Part shown: piece after piece, positions 41,817-50,018 of the stretch
How positions within the stretch are numbered: position 1 is the first letter of the stretch
Layout of the letters: each line of letters starts with the position of its first letter
Assembly: GCA_016721185.1 (NCBI GenBank)
Contig: JADKIP010000005.1
Coordinates: 173,061-237,060, forward strand
DNA from: Candidatus Dechloromonas phosphorivorans
GTDB lineage: Bacteria > Pseudomonadota > Gammaproteobacteria > Burkholderiales > Rhodocyclaceae
Reading direction: 5' to 3'
DNA length: 64,000 nucleotides
Program-made: the position numbers and the translations under genes
The notes under the pieces: model-generated
Told to the model about the DNA's origin: nothing
Database searches by the model: none
Seen by the model: the letters and a program-made list of their open reading frames with translations, nothing else

Positions 41817-42416
41817 ATGAGTGAGCGCGAGATCGATCAGGCACTGGTCGAGCGGGCACAAGGCGGAGATCAACGCGCCTTCGACCAGTTGGTAAGCAAG
41901 TATCAGCGCAAGCTGGGGCGATTGTTGTCGCGTTTTATTCGTGACCAGGCAGAGGTTGAGGATGTCTCCCAAGAGGCTTTTATCAAGGCATACCGAGCCT
42001 TACCCTCGTTTCGTGGTGATAGTGCGTTCTATACGTGGCTTTATCGTATTGGCATCAATACAGCCAAGAATTATTTGGTCTCTCAAGGGCGCCGCGCCCC
42101 GACGTCAACTGAATATGATGCCGAAGAGGCCGAGTCATTTGAAGATGCGAGCCAACTGCGGGACATCAATACACCGGAAAGTCTGTTGCTTTCCAAACAA
42201 ATCGGTCAAACGGTGAATGGTGCTATGGATGCACTCCCGGAGGAACTTCGTACCGCTATTGTGCTGCGTGAAATTGAAGGATTGTCCTACGAAGAAATCG
42301 CCGGCATCATGGATTGCCCTATCGGTACTGTGCGTTCCCGTATTTTTCGAGCACGTGAGTCAGTCGCAGCGAAATTGCGCCCCTTGCTCGATATTGCGCC
42401 GGACCGGCGCTGGTAA
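41817..42416 (+). CDS. rpoE: RNA polymerase sigma-E factor
   Basis: The envelope-stress ECF sigma factor, 199 residues from the ATG at 41817 (MSEREIDQALVERAQGGDQ), the length and start of its homologues; an ATG 33 bases earlier lacks a good ribosome site. Region 2 (FDQLVSKYQRKLGRLLSRFIRDQAEVEDVSQEAFIKAYRALPSF) and region 4 (EGLSYEEIAGIMDCPIGTVRSRIFRARE) are complete. Normally the anti-sigma genes rseA and rseB follow; here the next gene is rseC one base after the stop. Confidence 0.95.
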   Translation: MSEREIDQALVERAQGGDQRAFDQLVSKYQRKLGRLLSRFIRDQAEVEDVSQEAFIKAYRALPSFRGDSAFYTWLYRIGINTAKNYLVSQGRRAPTSTEYDAEEAESFEDASQLRDINTPESLLLSKQIGQTVNGAMDALPEELRTAIVLREIEGLSYEEIAGIMDCPIGTVRSRIFRARESVAAKLRPLLDIAPDRRW

Positions 42417-42417
42417 A

Positions 42418-42852
42418 ATGGATCAGCAAGCTAGTACGGTTAGTGCCATTATCAGAGCGCTTGATGGCAAAGAAGCCTTGGTTGAAGTCGAGGCTGGTGG
42501 TTGCGGCCGCTGCCACGAAAAAGGTGGTTGTGGTGGTCAGCAACTAACACAGATGTTTTGCGCCAGTCCGAAAACCTACCGGGTGAGCAATAACCTTGGC
42601 TTAGACATTGGTGACCGCGTCACACTAGAAATCGCAGCCGGCTGCGTACGCCGTACTGCAAATTTGGCCTACGGCGTGCCGTTGACCGCAACAATCATTG
42701 GTGCAGCCCTCGGCACGCTATTGGCCGGAGATTTTGGTGGCATTTTGGGTGCGGCAGTTTCTTTTGCGCTCTCCCTCTTCTATGTTCGTATGCGTTCTCA
42801 CGACGCCTCTGGAAAATTTTCAGAACGCCCTTATATCGTTTCCCTTCCCTAG
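42418..42852 (+). CDS. rseC: SoxR-reducing/sigma-E regulatory protein RseC
   Basis: A 144-residue membrane protein of the RseC/MucC family. A cytoplasmic N-terminus carries a cysteine cluster (GGCGRCHEKGGCGGQ), followed by two membrane segments (TANLAYGVPLTATIIGAALGTLLA and GGILGAAVSFALSLFYV). RseC is described in E. coli as part of the Rsx complex reducing SoxR and as a mild positive regulator of sigma-E. Its ATG at 42418 lies one base after the rpoE stop, and its end is followed by degP, so this is a compact rpoE-rseC-degP operon. Confidence 0.88.
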   Translation: MDQQASTVSAIIRALDGKEALVEVEAGGCGRCHEKGGCGGQQLTQMFCASPKTYRVSNNLGLDIGDRVTLEIAAGCVRRTANLAYGVPLTATIIGAALGTLLAGDFGGILGAAVSFALSLFYVRMRSHDASGKFSERPYIVSLP

Positions 42853-42875
42853 CTGAATCTGGAGGTATGCTGCCC

Positions 42876-44300
42876 ATGAAACGACTAATAACCTATTTTT
42901 CGTTATGTCTTTTTTGTTCTTTGGCCGCTGCGCAGACACGTGGATTGCCAGACTTTACCGAGCTAGTTGAAAAGCAAGGTGCGGCTGTGGTCAATATCAG
43001 CACCACTCAAACGGCACGTGGACAAGCTCAAGTAATGCCATTCCCATTCGATGAGGACGATCCGGCTTTTGAGTTTTTCAAGCGTTTCATTCCACGTCAG
43101 CCAAATGGGGGGGCGCCACGTGAGTTTGAGAACAAGTCCTTGGGTTCTGGCTTCATGATCAGCAGTGATGGTTACATTCTGACGAATGCTCACGTTGTTG
43201 AGGGTGCGGATGAGGTGACGGTTCGCTTGACTGACAAGCGTGAATTCAAAGCCAAAACAATTGGAACAGATAAGCGCACGGATGTCGCTTTGATCAAGAT
43301 CGAAGCGAATGGACTTCCTGCGGTTAAATTGGCTGATACCAATCAGCTCAAGGTCGGCGAATGGGTTGTCGCTATTGGTTCGCCTTTTGGTTTCGATAAT
43401 TCGGTAACGGCAGGTATCGTTTCAGCCAAGGGGCGTTCGCTCCCTCAGGAAAACTACGTACCATTTATTCAAACTGATGTAGCGATTAATCCGGGCAACT
43501 CCGGTGGTCCTCTCTTCAATATGCGCGGCGAAGTGGTTGGGATTAATTCACAGATTTATAGCCGCAGCGGTGGCTATATGGGTGTTTCATTTGCTATCCC
43601 GATTGATGTGGCGATGGAGGTTCAGAGCCAACTTCGAGCTACCGGCAAGGTGAGCCGTGGTCGTCTGGGCGTCGTCATCCAGGAAGTTAATAAAGAGTTG
43701 GCCGACTCATTAGCGTTGAGCAAGCCGATGGGGGCTGTGGTGAATGCCGTTGAGAAAGGTGGGCCAGCTGAAAAGGCGGGTATCGAACCAGGTGATGTAA
43801 TCTTGAAGTTCGACGGCAAAATGATCGCTAATTCGGCCGATTTGCCGCGAATGGTGGGTGCTGTTCGTCCTGGTACACGTTCCGTCGTTCAAGTTTGGCG
43901 TAAAGGGGCAATGCGCGATATTGCCGTCACCATTGGAGAAATTCCCGATGAAAAGCAGGCGAGTGCTCGACAACTTCGTGGCGCCAAGCCCCCTGAGCAA
44001 GCGGCAAACCGCATTGGCCTGGTTGTTAGCGAGCTGACGGCTGAGCAAAAGCGCGAATTGAAGATGAGTTCAGGGCTTCTCATCGAAGAGGTTCGTGGTG
44101 CCAGCTCCCGCGCCGACTTACGTCCGGGTGATGTTGTCATCGCGCTAATCAGTAAAGGAGCAACGTCTGAAGTCAAGACGGTAGAGCAATTCAACAAATT
44201 GCTGCTGCAGTTCGAGAAGGGCAGTAGCGTAACTTTGTTGATCCGCCGTGGCGAGATGCAGACCTTCGTGACGATTAAGGGTTTGAATGGGGGAAATTGA
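42876..44300 (+). CDS. degP: Periplasmic serine endoprotease DegP/MucD
   Basis: A secreted HtrA-family protease and chaperone for misfolded envelope proteins, 474 residues. It begins with a signal peptide (MKRLITYFSLCLFCSLAAAQT); the ATG at 42876 is preferred to one nine bases earlier because GGAGG is then ten bases upstream. The trypsin-like triad is His in TNAHVVEGAD, Asp in DKRTDVALIKI and Ser in NPGNSGGPLFN. Two PDZ domains follow, the first with RGRLGVVIQEVN, the second near VVSELTAEQKREL. As a sigma-E effector it completes the operon. Confidence 0.95.
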   Translation: MKRLITYFSLCLFCSLAAAQTRGLPDFTELVEKQGAAVVNISTTQTARGQAQVMPFPFDEDDPAFEFFKRFIPRQPNGGAPREFENKSLGSGFMISSDGYILTNAHVVEGADEVTVRLTDKREFKAKTIGTDKRTDVALIKIEANGLPAVKLADTNQLKVGEWVVAIGSPFGFDNSVTAGIVSAKGRSLPQENYVPFIQTDVAINPGNSGGPLFNMRGEVVGINSQIYSRSGGYMGVSFAIPIDVAMEVQSQLRATGKVSRGRLGVVIQEVNKELADSLALSKPMGAVVNAVEKGGPAEKAGIEPGDVILKFDGKMIANSADLPRMVGAVRPGTRSVVQVWRKGAMRDIAVTIGEIPDEKQASARQLRGAKPPEQAANRIGLVVSELTAEQKRELKMSSGLLIEEVRGASSRADLRPGDVVIALISKGATSEVKTVEQFNKLLLQFEKGSSVTLLIRRGEMQTFVTIKGLNGGN

Positions 44301-44535
44301 ACTGACGCTGATCAGCCGAGGCTACTGTCATCTTTGTCATGACATGGAGGTTGCGCTGGCACCAATTGCAGCTGAGTTCGGGGTCAAGATAAAGGTTCTG
44401 GATGTAGATGCCGACCCGCTTCTTGAATCCAAGTACGACGAATTGGTACCTGTTTTATTGCACTGCGAAAGGGAACTCTGCCATTACTTTCTGGATGAGC
44501 CTAAAACCCGTGAGTATTTAGCCGAAATCCGCTAA
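44287..44535 (+). CDS. Glutaredoxin-family protein (82 aa)
   Basis: A small thioredoxin-fold protein of 82 residues with the redox motif CHLCHDM close to the N-terminus (GYCHLCHD), matching the DUF836/glutaredoxin-like family. The fold continues with KIKVLDVDADPLLESKYDELVPVLLH, where the cis-proline region is VPVLL. The motif is CxxC, so it could act on disulphides, but a particular partner is not known. It overlaps the degP end by 14 bases, and its stop is followed by a terminator. Confidence 0.8.
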   Translation: MGEIELTLISRGYCHLCHDMEVALAPIAAEFGVKIKVLDVDADPLLESKYDELVPVLLHCERELCHYFLDEPKTREYLAEIR

Positions 44536-44560
44536 AATCCTAGGTCTTCTGAACAGGGAA

Positions 44561-44584
44561 GGGCGCCGTAAAGCGCCCTTTTTT
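44561..44584 (+). terminator. Terminator before lepA
   Basis: GGGCGC (44561-44566), loop CGTAAA, GCGCCC (44573-44578), TTTTTT. It separates the sigma-E operon from lepA, ten bases before the lepA ATG. Confidence 0.8.
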
Positions 44585-44594
44585 ACAAGCATCA

Positions 44595-46385
44595 ATGGAT
44601 CACATTCGAAATTTCTCCATCATCGCCCACATCGACCATGGCAAGTCGACGCTGGCTGATCGCATTATCCACCTCTGCGGGGGCCTTTCAGATCGAGAGA
44701 TGGAAGCACAGGTGCTCGACTCGATGGACATCGAGCGCGAGCGCGGCATTACCATCAAGGCTCAGACGGCTTCGCTGCAATACAAGGCACGTGATGGCAA
44801 GATTTATAACCTGAATCTGATCGACACCCCGGGTCACGTTGACTTCTCTTATGAGGTTTCACGTTCGCTCTCCGCTTGTGAGGGCGCCCTATTGGTGGTT
44901 GATGCCTCGCAAGGCGTCGAGGCTCAAACTGTAGCCAATTGCTATACCGCGCTAGAGTTGGAGGTCGAAGTCGTTCCGGTTTTGAACAAGATCGATTTGC
45001 CCTCGGCTGACCCGGACAACGCGCGTCAGGAAATTGAGGATGTGATCGGTATCGATGCAACCGATGCCGTACTCGCTTCAGCAAAAACCGGATTGGGTGT
45101 CGAGGATATCCTCGAAGCCGTCATTGCCCGGATCCCGCCGCCAAAAGGTGATCCGACAGCACCGCTCAAGGCACTGATTATCGACTCCTGGTTTGATAAC
45201 TATGTCGGTGTCGTGATGCTGGTCCGGGTGGTTGATGGCGTGTTGCGACCGAAGGATAAGTTGTGTTTCATGGCAACCGGCGCAATGCAGCTCTGCGAAC
45301 AGGTTGGTGTTTTCGCGCCGAAGTCGGAAGCACGTGAGGCACTACGGGCGGGCGAGGTGGGATTCGTTATTTCCGGCATCAAGGAGTTGAAAGCAGCGAA
45401 GGTCGGTGACACCATTACTACCGCTGACCGTAGGGCCGCTGCTGCATTGCCTGGCTTTAAGGAAATCAAGCCGCAGGTATTTGCCGGTTTGTACCCGATT
45501 GAATCCAACCAGTACGACTCGCTTCGCGAATCGCTTGAAAAGTTGAAACTCAATGATGCATCCCTGCATTATGAGCCAGAGGTTTCTCAGGCACTTGGCT
45601 TTGGTTTTCGCTGCGGCTTTCTCGGACTTCTACACATGGAGATCGTTCAGGAGCGTCTGGAGCGTGAATTTGATCAGGATCTGATTACTACAGCACCCAC
45701 CGTAGTTTACGAAGTGGTCATGCGTGATGGCTCCATCATCGAGATTGAAAATCCAGCCAAATTGCCTGATCTCAGCAAAGTTGAGGAGGTTCGGGAACCG
45801 ATCATTACGGCAACCATTTTTGTGCCACAGGATTTTCTGGGCAATGTTATTACCCTGTGCAATCTGAAGCGCGGTAATCAGGTGGATATGCACTACCACG
45901 GTCGCCAGGTGAAGGTGGTCTATGAAATGCCGATGGCTGAAGTCGTGATGGATTTCTTTGATAAATTAAAGTCATGCTCCAAGGGTTACGCCTCGCTTGA
46001 TTACGATTTCAAGGAATATCGTGCGGCTGATGTCGTTAAATTGGATATTCTGATTAATAGTGAAAAAGTTGACGCCTTGTCGCTGATTGTGCATCGCGCC
46101 AATGCTCAATATCGTGGGCGTGCACTCGCATCCAAGATGCGGGAGTTGATTCCTCGTCAAATGTATGACGTGGCAATTCAGGCCGCCATTGGCTCACAAA
46201 TCATTTCCCGCGAAAATGTTAAAGCCATGCGCAAGGATGTGCTGGCCAAGTGCTATGGCGGTGACATCAGTCGTAAAAAGAAACTGCTGGAAAAACAAAA
46301 GGCAGGCAAGAAACGCATGAAACAGGTTGGTAGTGTAGAGATTCCACAAGAAGCCTTCCTCGCTGTACTTCGCGTCGACAACTGA
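44595..46385 (+). CDS. lepA: Elongation factor 4 (LepA)
   Basis: A 596-residue ribosome-associated GTPase. G1 is AHIDHGKSTLADR, G2 lies in ERERGITIKAQ, G3 is DTPGHVDFSYEV, G4 is NKIDLPSADP. The C-terminal LepA-specific domain ends in KKLLEKQKAGKKRMKQVGSVEIPQEAFLAVL. LepA fine-tunes translation and initiation efficiency. It is followed eight bases later by lepB, the normal pairing. Confidence 0.97.
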   Translation: MDHIRNFSIIAHIDHGKSTLADRIIHLCGGLSDREMEAQVLDSMDIERERGITIKAQTASLQYKARDGKIYNLNLIDTPGHVDFSYEVSRSLSACEGALLVVDASQGVEAQTVANCYTALELEVEVVPVLNKIDLPSADPDNARQEIEDVIGIDATDAVLASAKTGLGVEDILEAVIARIPPPKGDPTAPLKALIIDSWFDNYVGVVMLVRVVDGVLRPKDKLCFMATGAMQLCEQVGVFAPKSEAREALRAGEVGFVISGIKELKAAKVGDTITTADRRAAAALPGFKEIKPQVFAGLYPIESNQYDSLRESLEKLKLNDASLHYEPEVSQALGFGFRCGFLGLLHMEIVQERLEREFDQDLITTAPTVVYEVVMRDGSIIEIENPAKLPDLSKVEEVREPIITATIFVPQDFLGNVITLCNLKRGNQVDMHYHGRQVKVVYEMPMAEVVMDFFDKLKSCSKGYASLDYDFKEYRAADVVKLDILINSEKVDALSLIVHRANAQYRGRALASKMRELIPRQMYDVAIQAAIGSQIISRENVKAMRKDVLAKCYGGDISRKKKLLEKQKAGKKRMKQVGSVEIPQEAFLAVLRVDN

Positions 46386-46393
46386 GAACTCCG

Positions 46394-47179
46394 ATGAACT
46401 TTGCTTTGATTCTTTTTGTGCTACTGGTTTTTACCGGTGCACTTTATGCGGTCGACGTCCTGAAATGCCGAAAATTACGTGCCAAAGATGCTAAAGAACC
46501 ACTTTGGGTCGAGTGGGGCGCGAGTTTTTTCCCGGTTATTCTGATTGTTTTTGTACTGCGCTCGTTTTTGTTTGAGCCGTTCAAAATTCCTTCTGGGTCA
46601 ATGATCCCGACCTTGTTGGTTGGGGATTTCATTCTGGTTAATAAATTCACCTATGGCATTCGCCTGCCGGTGATTAACAAGAAAATTATTGATATCAACC
46701 TTCCACAACGAGGCGATGTAATGGTTTTTCGATACCCGGAAGATCCATCACTTGACTACATCAAGCGCGTTGTTGGTTTGCCAGGCGATACCGTTGCCTA
46801 TCAAAACAAACGCCTTACGATTAACGGCCAAGTCGTAGAAGTAAGCAAAGTCGCCGATTACTTGCACCCGGAGCGTTTGTACTACTCTGAACAATATCAG
46901 GCCAAGATGGGCGTTGAACATCGCTTGCTTAACGATACCGACGCACCCGCCTTTGTTCCAGATGCTGCTCGCTTCCCGTACCGGGAAAATTGCACTTACA
47001 ACGCCGCTGGCGTAATTTGCAAAGTACCCACAGGACATTATTTCATGATGGGTGACAACCGCGACAATAGCCGCGATAGCCGTGCCTGGGGCTTTGTTCC
47101 CGAACAAAATATTGTCGGCAAGGCATTTTTTGTCTGGCTGAATCTTAGCGACCTGAGCCGGATCGGTTCGTTCAAGTGA
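46394..47179 (+). CDS. lepB: Signal peptidase I
   Basis: LepB removes signal peptides from exported proteins. The 261-residue membrane enzyme starts with a transmembrane helix (FALILFVLLVFTGALYAV), then a second (FFPVILIVFVLRSFLF), after which the catalytic domain faces the periplasm. The catalytic serine is in IPSGSMIPTLLVGD and the lysine in LDYIKRVVGLPGD. The MGDNRDNSRDSRAWGFVP signature is complete. It sits between lepA and the DUF4845 gene. Confidence 0.97.
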   Translation: MNFALILFVLLVFTGALYAVDVLKCRKLRAKDAKEPLWVEWGASFFPVILIVFVLRSFLFEPFKIPSGSMIPTLLVGDFILVNKFTYGIRLPVINKKIIDINLPQRGDVMVFRYPEDPSLDYIKRVVGLPGDTVAYQNKRLTINGQVVEVSKVADYLHPERLYYSEQYQAKMGVEHRLLNDTDAPAFVPDAARFPYRENCTYNAAGVICKVPTGHYFMMGDNRDNSRDSRAWGFVPEQNIVGKAFFVWLNLSDLSRIGSFK

Positions 47180-47189
47180 GGAAAACAAG

Positions 47190-47546
47190 ATGAAATATCA
47201 ACGTGGCGTTGCACTCTCTGGATTGATTTTCTGGGGCGTTATTTTTTTTCTGGTTGCGGTACTCGGCATGAAGGTGGCGCCAACCACCATTGAGTATTAC
47301 AAGATACTCAAAAATACGAAGGCGGTTGTTGGACAAATTCCTCCCGAGGCAACGGTGGCAGATGTTCGTCGTGCCTTCGACAAGTATGCTGAAGTTGACC
47401 ACCTAGTTGAGTTTCAATCTAACCAACTGGATATTTCTAAAGAGAACGGCAAGGTTGTGATCGAATTTGCTTACGAAAAACGTATTCCTCTCTTTTTAAA
47501 CGTCAGCCTTTTGATTGATTACCAAGGGTCGACCGCAGGACAGTAA
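47190..47546 (+). CDS. DUF4845 protein
   Basis: A 118-residue protein with one N-terminal membrane segment (GVALSGLIFWGVIFFLVAVLGM) and a small periplasmic domain (AVVGQIPPEATVADVRRAFDKYA, then NVSLLIDYQG). It matches DUF4845, found between lepB and rnc in many betaproteobacteria and gammaproteobacteria. Function unknown; the conserved position suggests a link to secretion or to the RNase III operon, which is unproved. Confidence 0.85.
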   Translation: MKYQRGVALSGLIFWGVIFFLVAVLGMKVAPTTIEYYKILKNTKAVVGQIPPEATVADVRRAFDKYAEVDHLVEFQSNQLDISKENGKVVIEFAYEKRIPLFLNVSLLIDYQGSTAGQ

Positions 47547-47549
47547 GGT

Positions 47550-48218
47550 ATGACCGCTCTGTCTGTCGCGAGAACGCTAGGCCATAAATTTTCGGATGAA
47601 AAACTTCTCCGGACTGCACTGACCCACCGCAGTTTCGGTACGCCCAATAACGAGCGCCTGGAGTTTCTCGGCGATGGCATTCTCGATTGTGTGATTGCCG
47701 CGGCCCTGTTTCACCGTTTTCCGAACTTGCCAGAAGGTGATTTATCCCGCCTGCGGGCTAATCTTGTTCGGCAGGATGCCTTGCACCGATTGGCCGTCGG
47801 CCTGGAAATCGGAGAGTGTCTGCGTTTGGGCGAGGGTGAATTAAAGAGCGGTGGCGCTCAGCGCCCATCCATTCTGGCCGATGCCCTTGAAGCCTTGTTG
47901 GGCGCAATTTACCTCGATGCCGGATTTGATGCGGCGTATGCGGTCATTGCCCAGCTATATCAACCACTGCTTGATGAACTCAAGCCGGGGCAGGTTGATA
48001 AGGATGCAAAAACAAGTTTGCAGGAATGGTTGCAAGGTCGCAAAAAGCCTGTTCCACGCTATCTTTTGCTTGAAGCTACCGGCGCCGCCCACGAGCAGCG
48101 CTTCGAAGTGGCCTGCGAAATTGATAACCCCCCTTTACGCACTATCGGCTACGGCGCCAGTCGCCGTATTGCTGAACAAGTTGCCGCCGAAAAGGCATTG
48201 AAAGAATTGAAAGCATGA
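47550..48218 (+). CDS. rnc: Ribonuclease III
   Basis: RNase III cuts double-stranded RNA in rRNA precursors and in regulatory RNA duplexes. The 222-residue protein contains the signature ERLEFLGDGILDCVIAAALF, the acidic active-site residues in this motif and in ILADALEALLGAIYLDAG, and a C-terminal double-stranded RNA-binding domain (KTSLQEWLQGRKKPVPRYLL...ISRRIAEQVAAEKAL). Its stop overlaps the era start by four bases. Confidence 0.97.
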   Translation: MTALSVARTLGHKFSDEKLLRTALTHRSFGTPNNERLEFLGDGILDCVIAAALFHRFPNLPEGDLSRLRANLVRQDALHRLAVGLEIGECLRLGEGELKSGGAQRPSILADALEALLGAIYLDAGFDAAYAVIAQLYQPLLDELKPGQVDKDAKTSLQEWLQGRKKPVPRYLLLEATGAAHEQRFEVACEIDNPPLRTIGYGASRRIAEQVAAEKALKELKA

Positions 48219-49099
48219 AGAAAATCCGCTCGGGTTATATCGCTATTGTGGGTCGCCCCAACGTCGGTAAATCGACCTTGCTCAACCGTTTGGTTGGGGA
48301 AAAAATCAGTATCGTATCGCGCAAGGCGCAAACAACAAGGCACCGGATCACCGGTATTGTGACGACGGACGAATCACAATTTGTCTTTGTGGATACGCCG
48401 GGTTTCCAGACCAAGTATGGCAATGCGCTGAATCGGGCAATGAATCGCGGGGTTACTCAAACATTGAGTGATGTCGATCTGGTGCTCTTCGTCATCGAAG
48501 CGGGACGTTACGATGCCAAGGATCAGGCTGTCGTAAAACTGCTACCGAAAGATCGGCCGGTCATTCTGGTCATCAACAAGACTGACCAGTTAAAGGATCG
48601 TAGTTCTTTGCTGCCATTCCTCGCCCAAGTCTCAGCGGAGCATGACTATGCTGCCATCGTGCCGATTAGTGCAACCAAAGGGAAACAGACTGACGAACTG
48701 CTCGCTGAGGCACGCAAACATCTGCCCAATGAAGGGTTGATGTTCCCCGAGGACGACTTGACTGACAAAAGCGAGCGTTTTCTGGCTGCCGAATACATTC
48801 GTGAGAAAGTTTTTCGTTTGCTCGGTGACGAGTTGCCTTACGCAACGACCGTCGAAATCGAAAAGTTTGAAATTGAAGGCAATCTGCGTCGAATTTTTGC
48901 TGCAATCGTGGTCGACCGCGATGGTCACAAAGCGATTGTCATCGGCAAAGGTGGTGAGTCACTCAAGCGGATTGCCAGCGAGGCACGTCAGGATATGGAA
49001 CGGCTTTTTGGTGACAAGGTTTATCTTGAGATTTGGGTCAAGGTCAAATCTGGTTGGAACGATGATGAGCGTCTGTTAAAGAGTCTCGGTTACGAATGA
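48215..49099 (+). CDS. era: GTPase Era
   Basis: Era binds the 3' end of 16S rRNA during 30S maturation. The 294-residue protein has G1 GRPNVGKSTLLNRL, G3 DTPGFQ, G4 INKTDQLKD and G5 SATKGKQTDE, then a KH RNA-binding domain (AIVIGKGGESLKRIASEARQDMERLFG). The start overlaps the rnc end (ATGA) and its end overlaps the recO start by four bases. Confidence 0.97.
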   Translation: MKKIRSGYIAIVGRPNVGKSTLLNRLVGEKISIVSRKAQTTRHRITGIVTTDESQFVFVDTPGFQTKYGNALNRAMNRGVTQTLSDVDLVLFVIEAGRYDAKDQAVVKLLPKDRPVILVINKTDQLKDRSSLLPFLAQVSAEHDYAAIVPISATKGKQTDELLAEARKHLPNEGLMFPEDDLTDKSERFLAAEYIREKVFRLLGDELPYATTVEIEKFEIEGNLRRIFAAIVVDRDGHKAIVIGKGGESLKRIASEARQDMERLFGDKVYLEIWVKVKSGWNDDERLLKSLGYE

Positions 49100-49824
49100 A
49101 CCTGCGGAGCAAAGTCGATGGCCAACCGGCCTACGTCTTGCATAGTTCCCCGTTCAGGGAAACCAGCCTCATCGTTGAAGTATTTTCCCGTGATTTTGGG
49201 CGTATGGCTTTGCTGGCACGTGGGGCGCGCCGCCCACGTTCTGCGATTCGCGGACTTTTGATGGGCTTCCAGCCACTTGAATTAAGCTGGTCCGGCAAGG
49301 GTGAAGTCCTGACGCTGATGAAAGCCGAATGGCAGGGTGGTCAGCCCTTGCTTGGCGGTGATGCTCTTTTTTGCGGGTATTACCTCAATGAATTGTTGAT
49401 GCACCTGCTTCCCCGCGAGGATGCTCATGCGCGGCTTTTTATGCACTATGCCGAAATGCTTGCGCGATTGGGGGCTGACCCCAGCGGTAAAGTACGCGAA
49501 GCTGATTTGCGTAGCTTTGAAAAAGCATTGTTGCAGGAGCTTGGCTACGGCTTGACGTTGACCCACGACAGCCTGGGCAAGGCCATTATGCCGACCGATT
49601 TTTACGCCTACCGCATGGAGCAGGGCCCGGTACGCCTGGAACACGCCGAGGCTGCGGGACAGGCGGTTATTGGCCAGACCTTGCTGGATCTTGAGGCCGA
49701 AGATTTTTCCGACCCACGCTCGCGCATTGAGTCGAAGCAGTTGATGCGGACCTTGATGGCTTACTATCTGGCCGGTAAGGAGCTCGAAACACGTAAGATT
49801 TTCAGGGAGTTACAGGAGCTATGA
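49096..49824 (+). CDS. recO: DNA repair protein RecO
   Basis: RecO with RecR loads RecA on SSB-covered DNA. The 242-residue protein has the N-terminal OB fold (PAYVLHSSPFRETSLIVEVFSRDFGRMALLARGARRPRS) and a helical middle (YYLNELLMHLLPREDAHARLFMHY). Zinc-finger cysteines present in some RecO proteins are not seen, as is usual for betaproteobacteria. The natural next gene, pdxJ, is absent; an integrase begins 194 bases further. Confidence 0.93.
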   Translation: MNLRSKVDGQPAYVLHSSPFRETSLIVEVFSRDFGRMALLARGARRPRSAIRGLLMGFQPLELSWSGKGEVLTLMKAEWQGGQPLLGGDALFCGYYLNELLMHLLPREDAHARLFMHYAEMLARLGADPSGKVREADLRSFEKALLQELGYGLTLTHDSLGKAIMPTDFYAYRMEQGPVRLEHAEAAGQAVIGQTLLDLEAEDFSDPRSRIESKQLMRTLMAYYLAGKELETRKIFRELQEL

Positions 49825-49947
49825 ATTGTCGTGTTGTGACGTATCATGACATATCAAAATAGGCTCTTTTCTGGACTCCAAGTTCCCGTATTTAAATAGG
49901 TTTATTTTTCTTCGTGTTTTAACGTCCCATAACATCTCTGGTATATT

Positions 49948-49990
49948 GAGTAGTCAGCTGAGTAGCTAGCGTGAGTAGCTAGCTGAGTAG
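49948..49990. repeat. Four GAGTAG repeats upstream of the integrase gene
   Basis: GAGTAG occurs at 49948, 49960, 49973 and 49985 (spacings of 12, 13 and 12 bases), separated by CAGCTG/CTAGC-type spacers. This is one turn of helix plus about two bases each. The cluster sits between recO and the ATG of the integrase at 50019, where attL and integrase arm-type sites would be expected. Confidence 0.6.
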
Positions 49991-50018
49991 CTGGAAAATT
50001 CATAGATCAGAGGCAAGA

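Noticed and set aside
42217..42852. Open frame beginning inside rpoE and running through rseC
   Set aside because: Its first 67 codons are rpoE in another frame; RseC starts at its own ATG at 42418.
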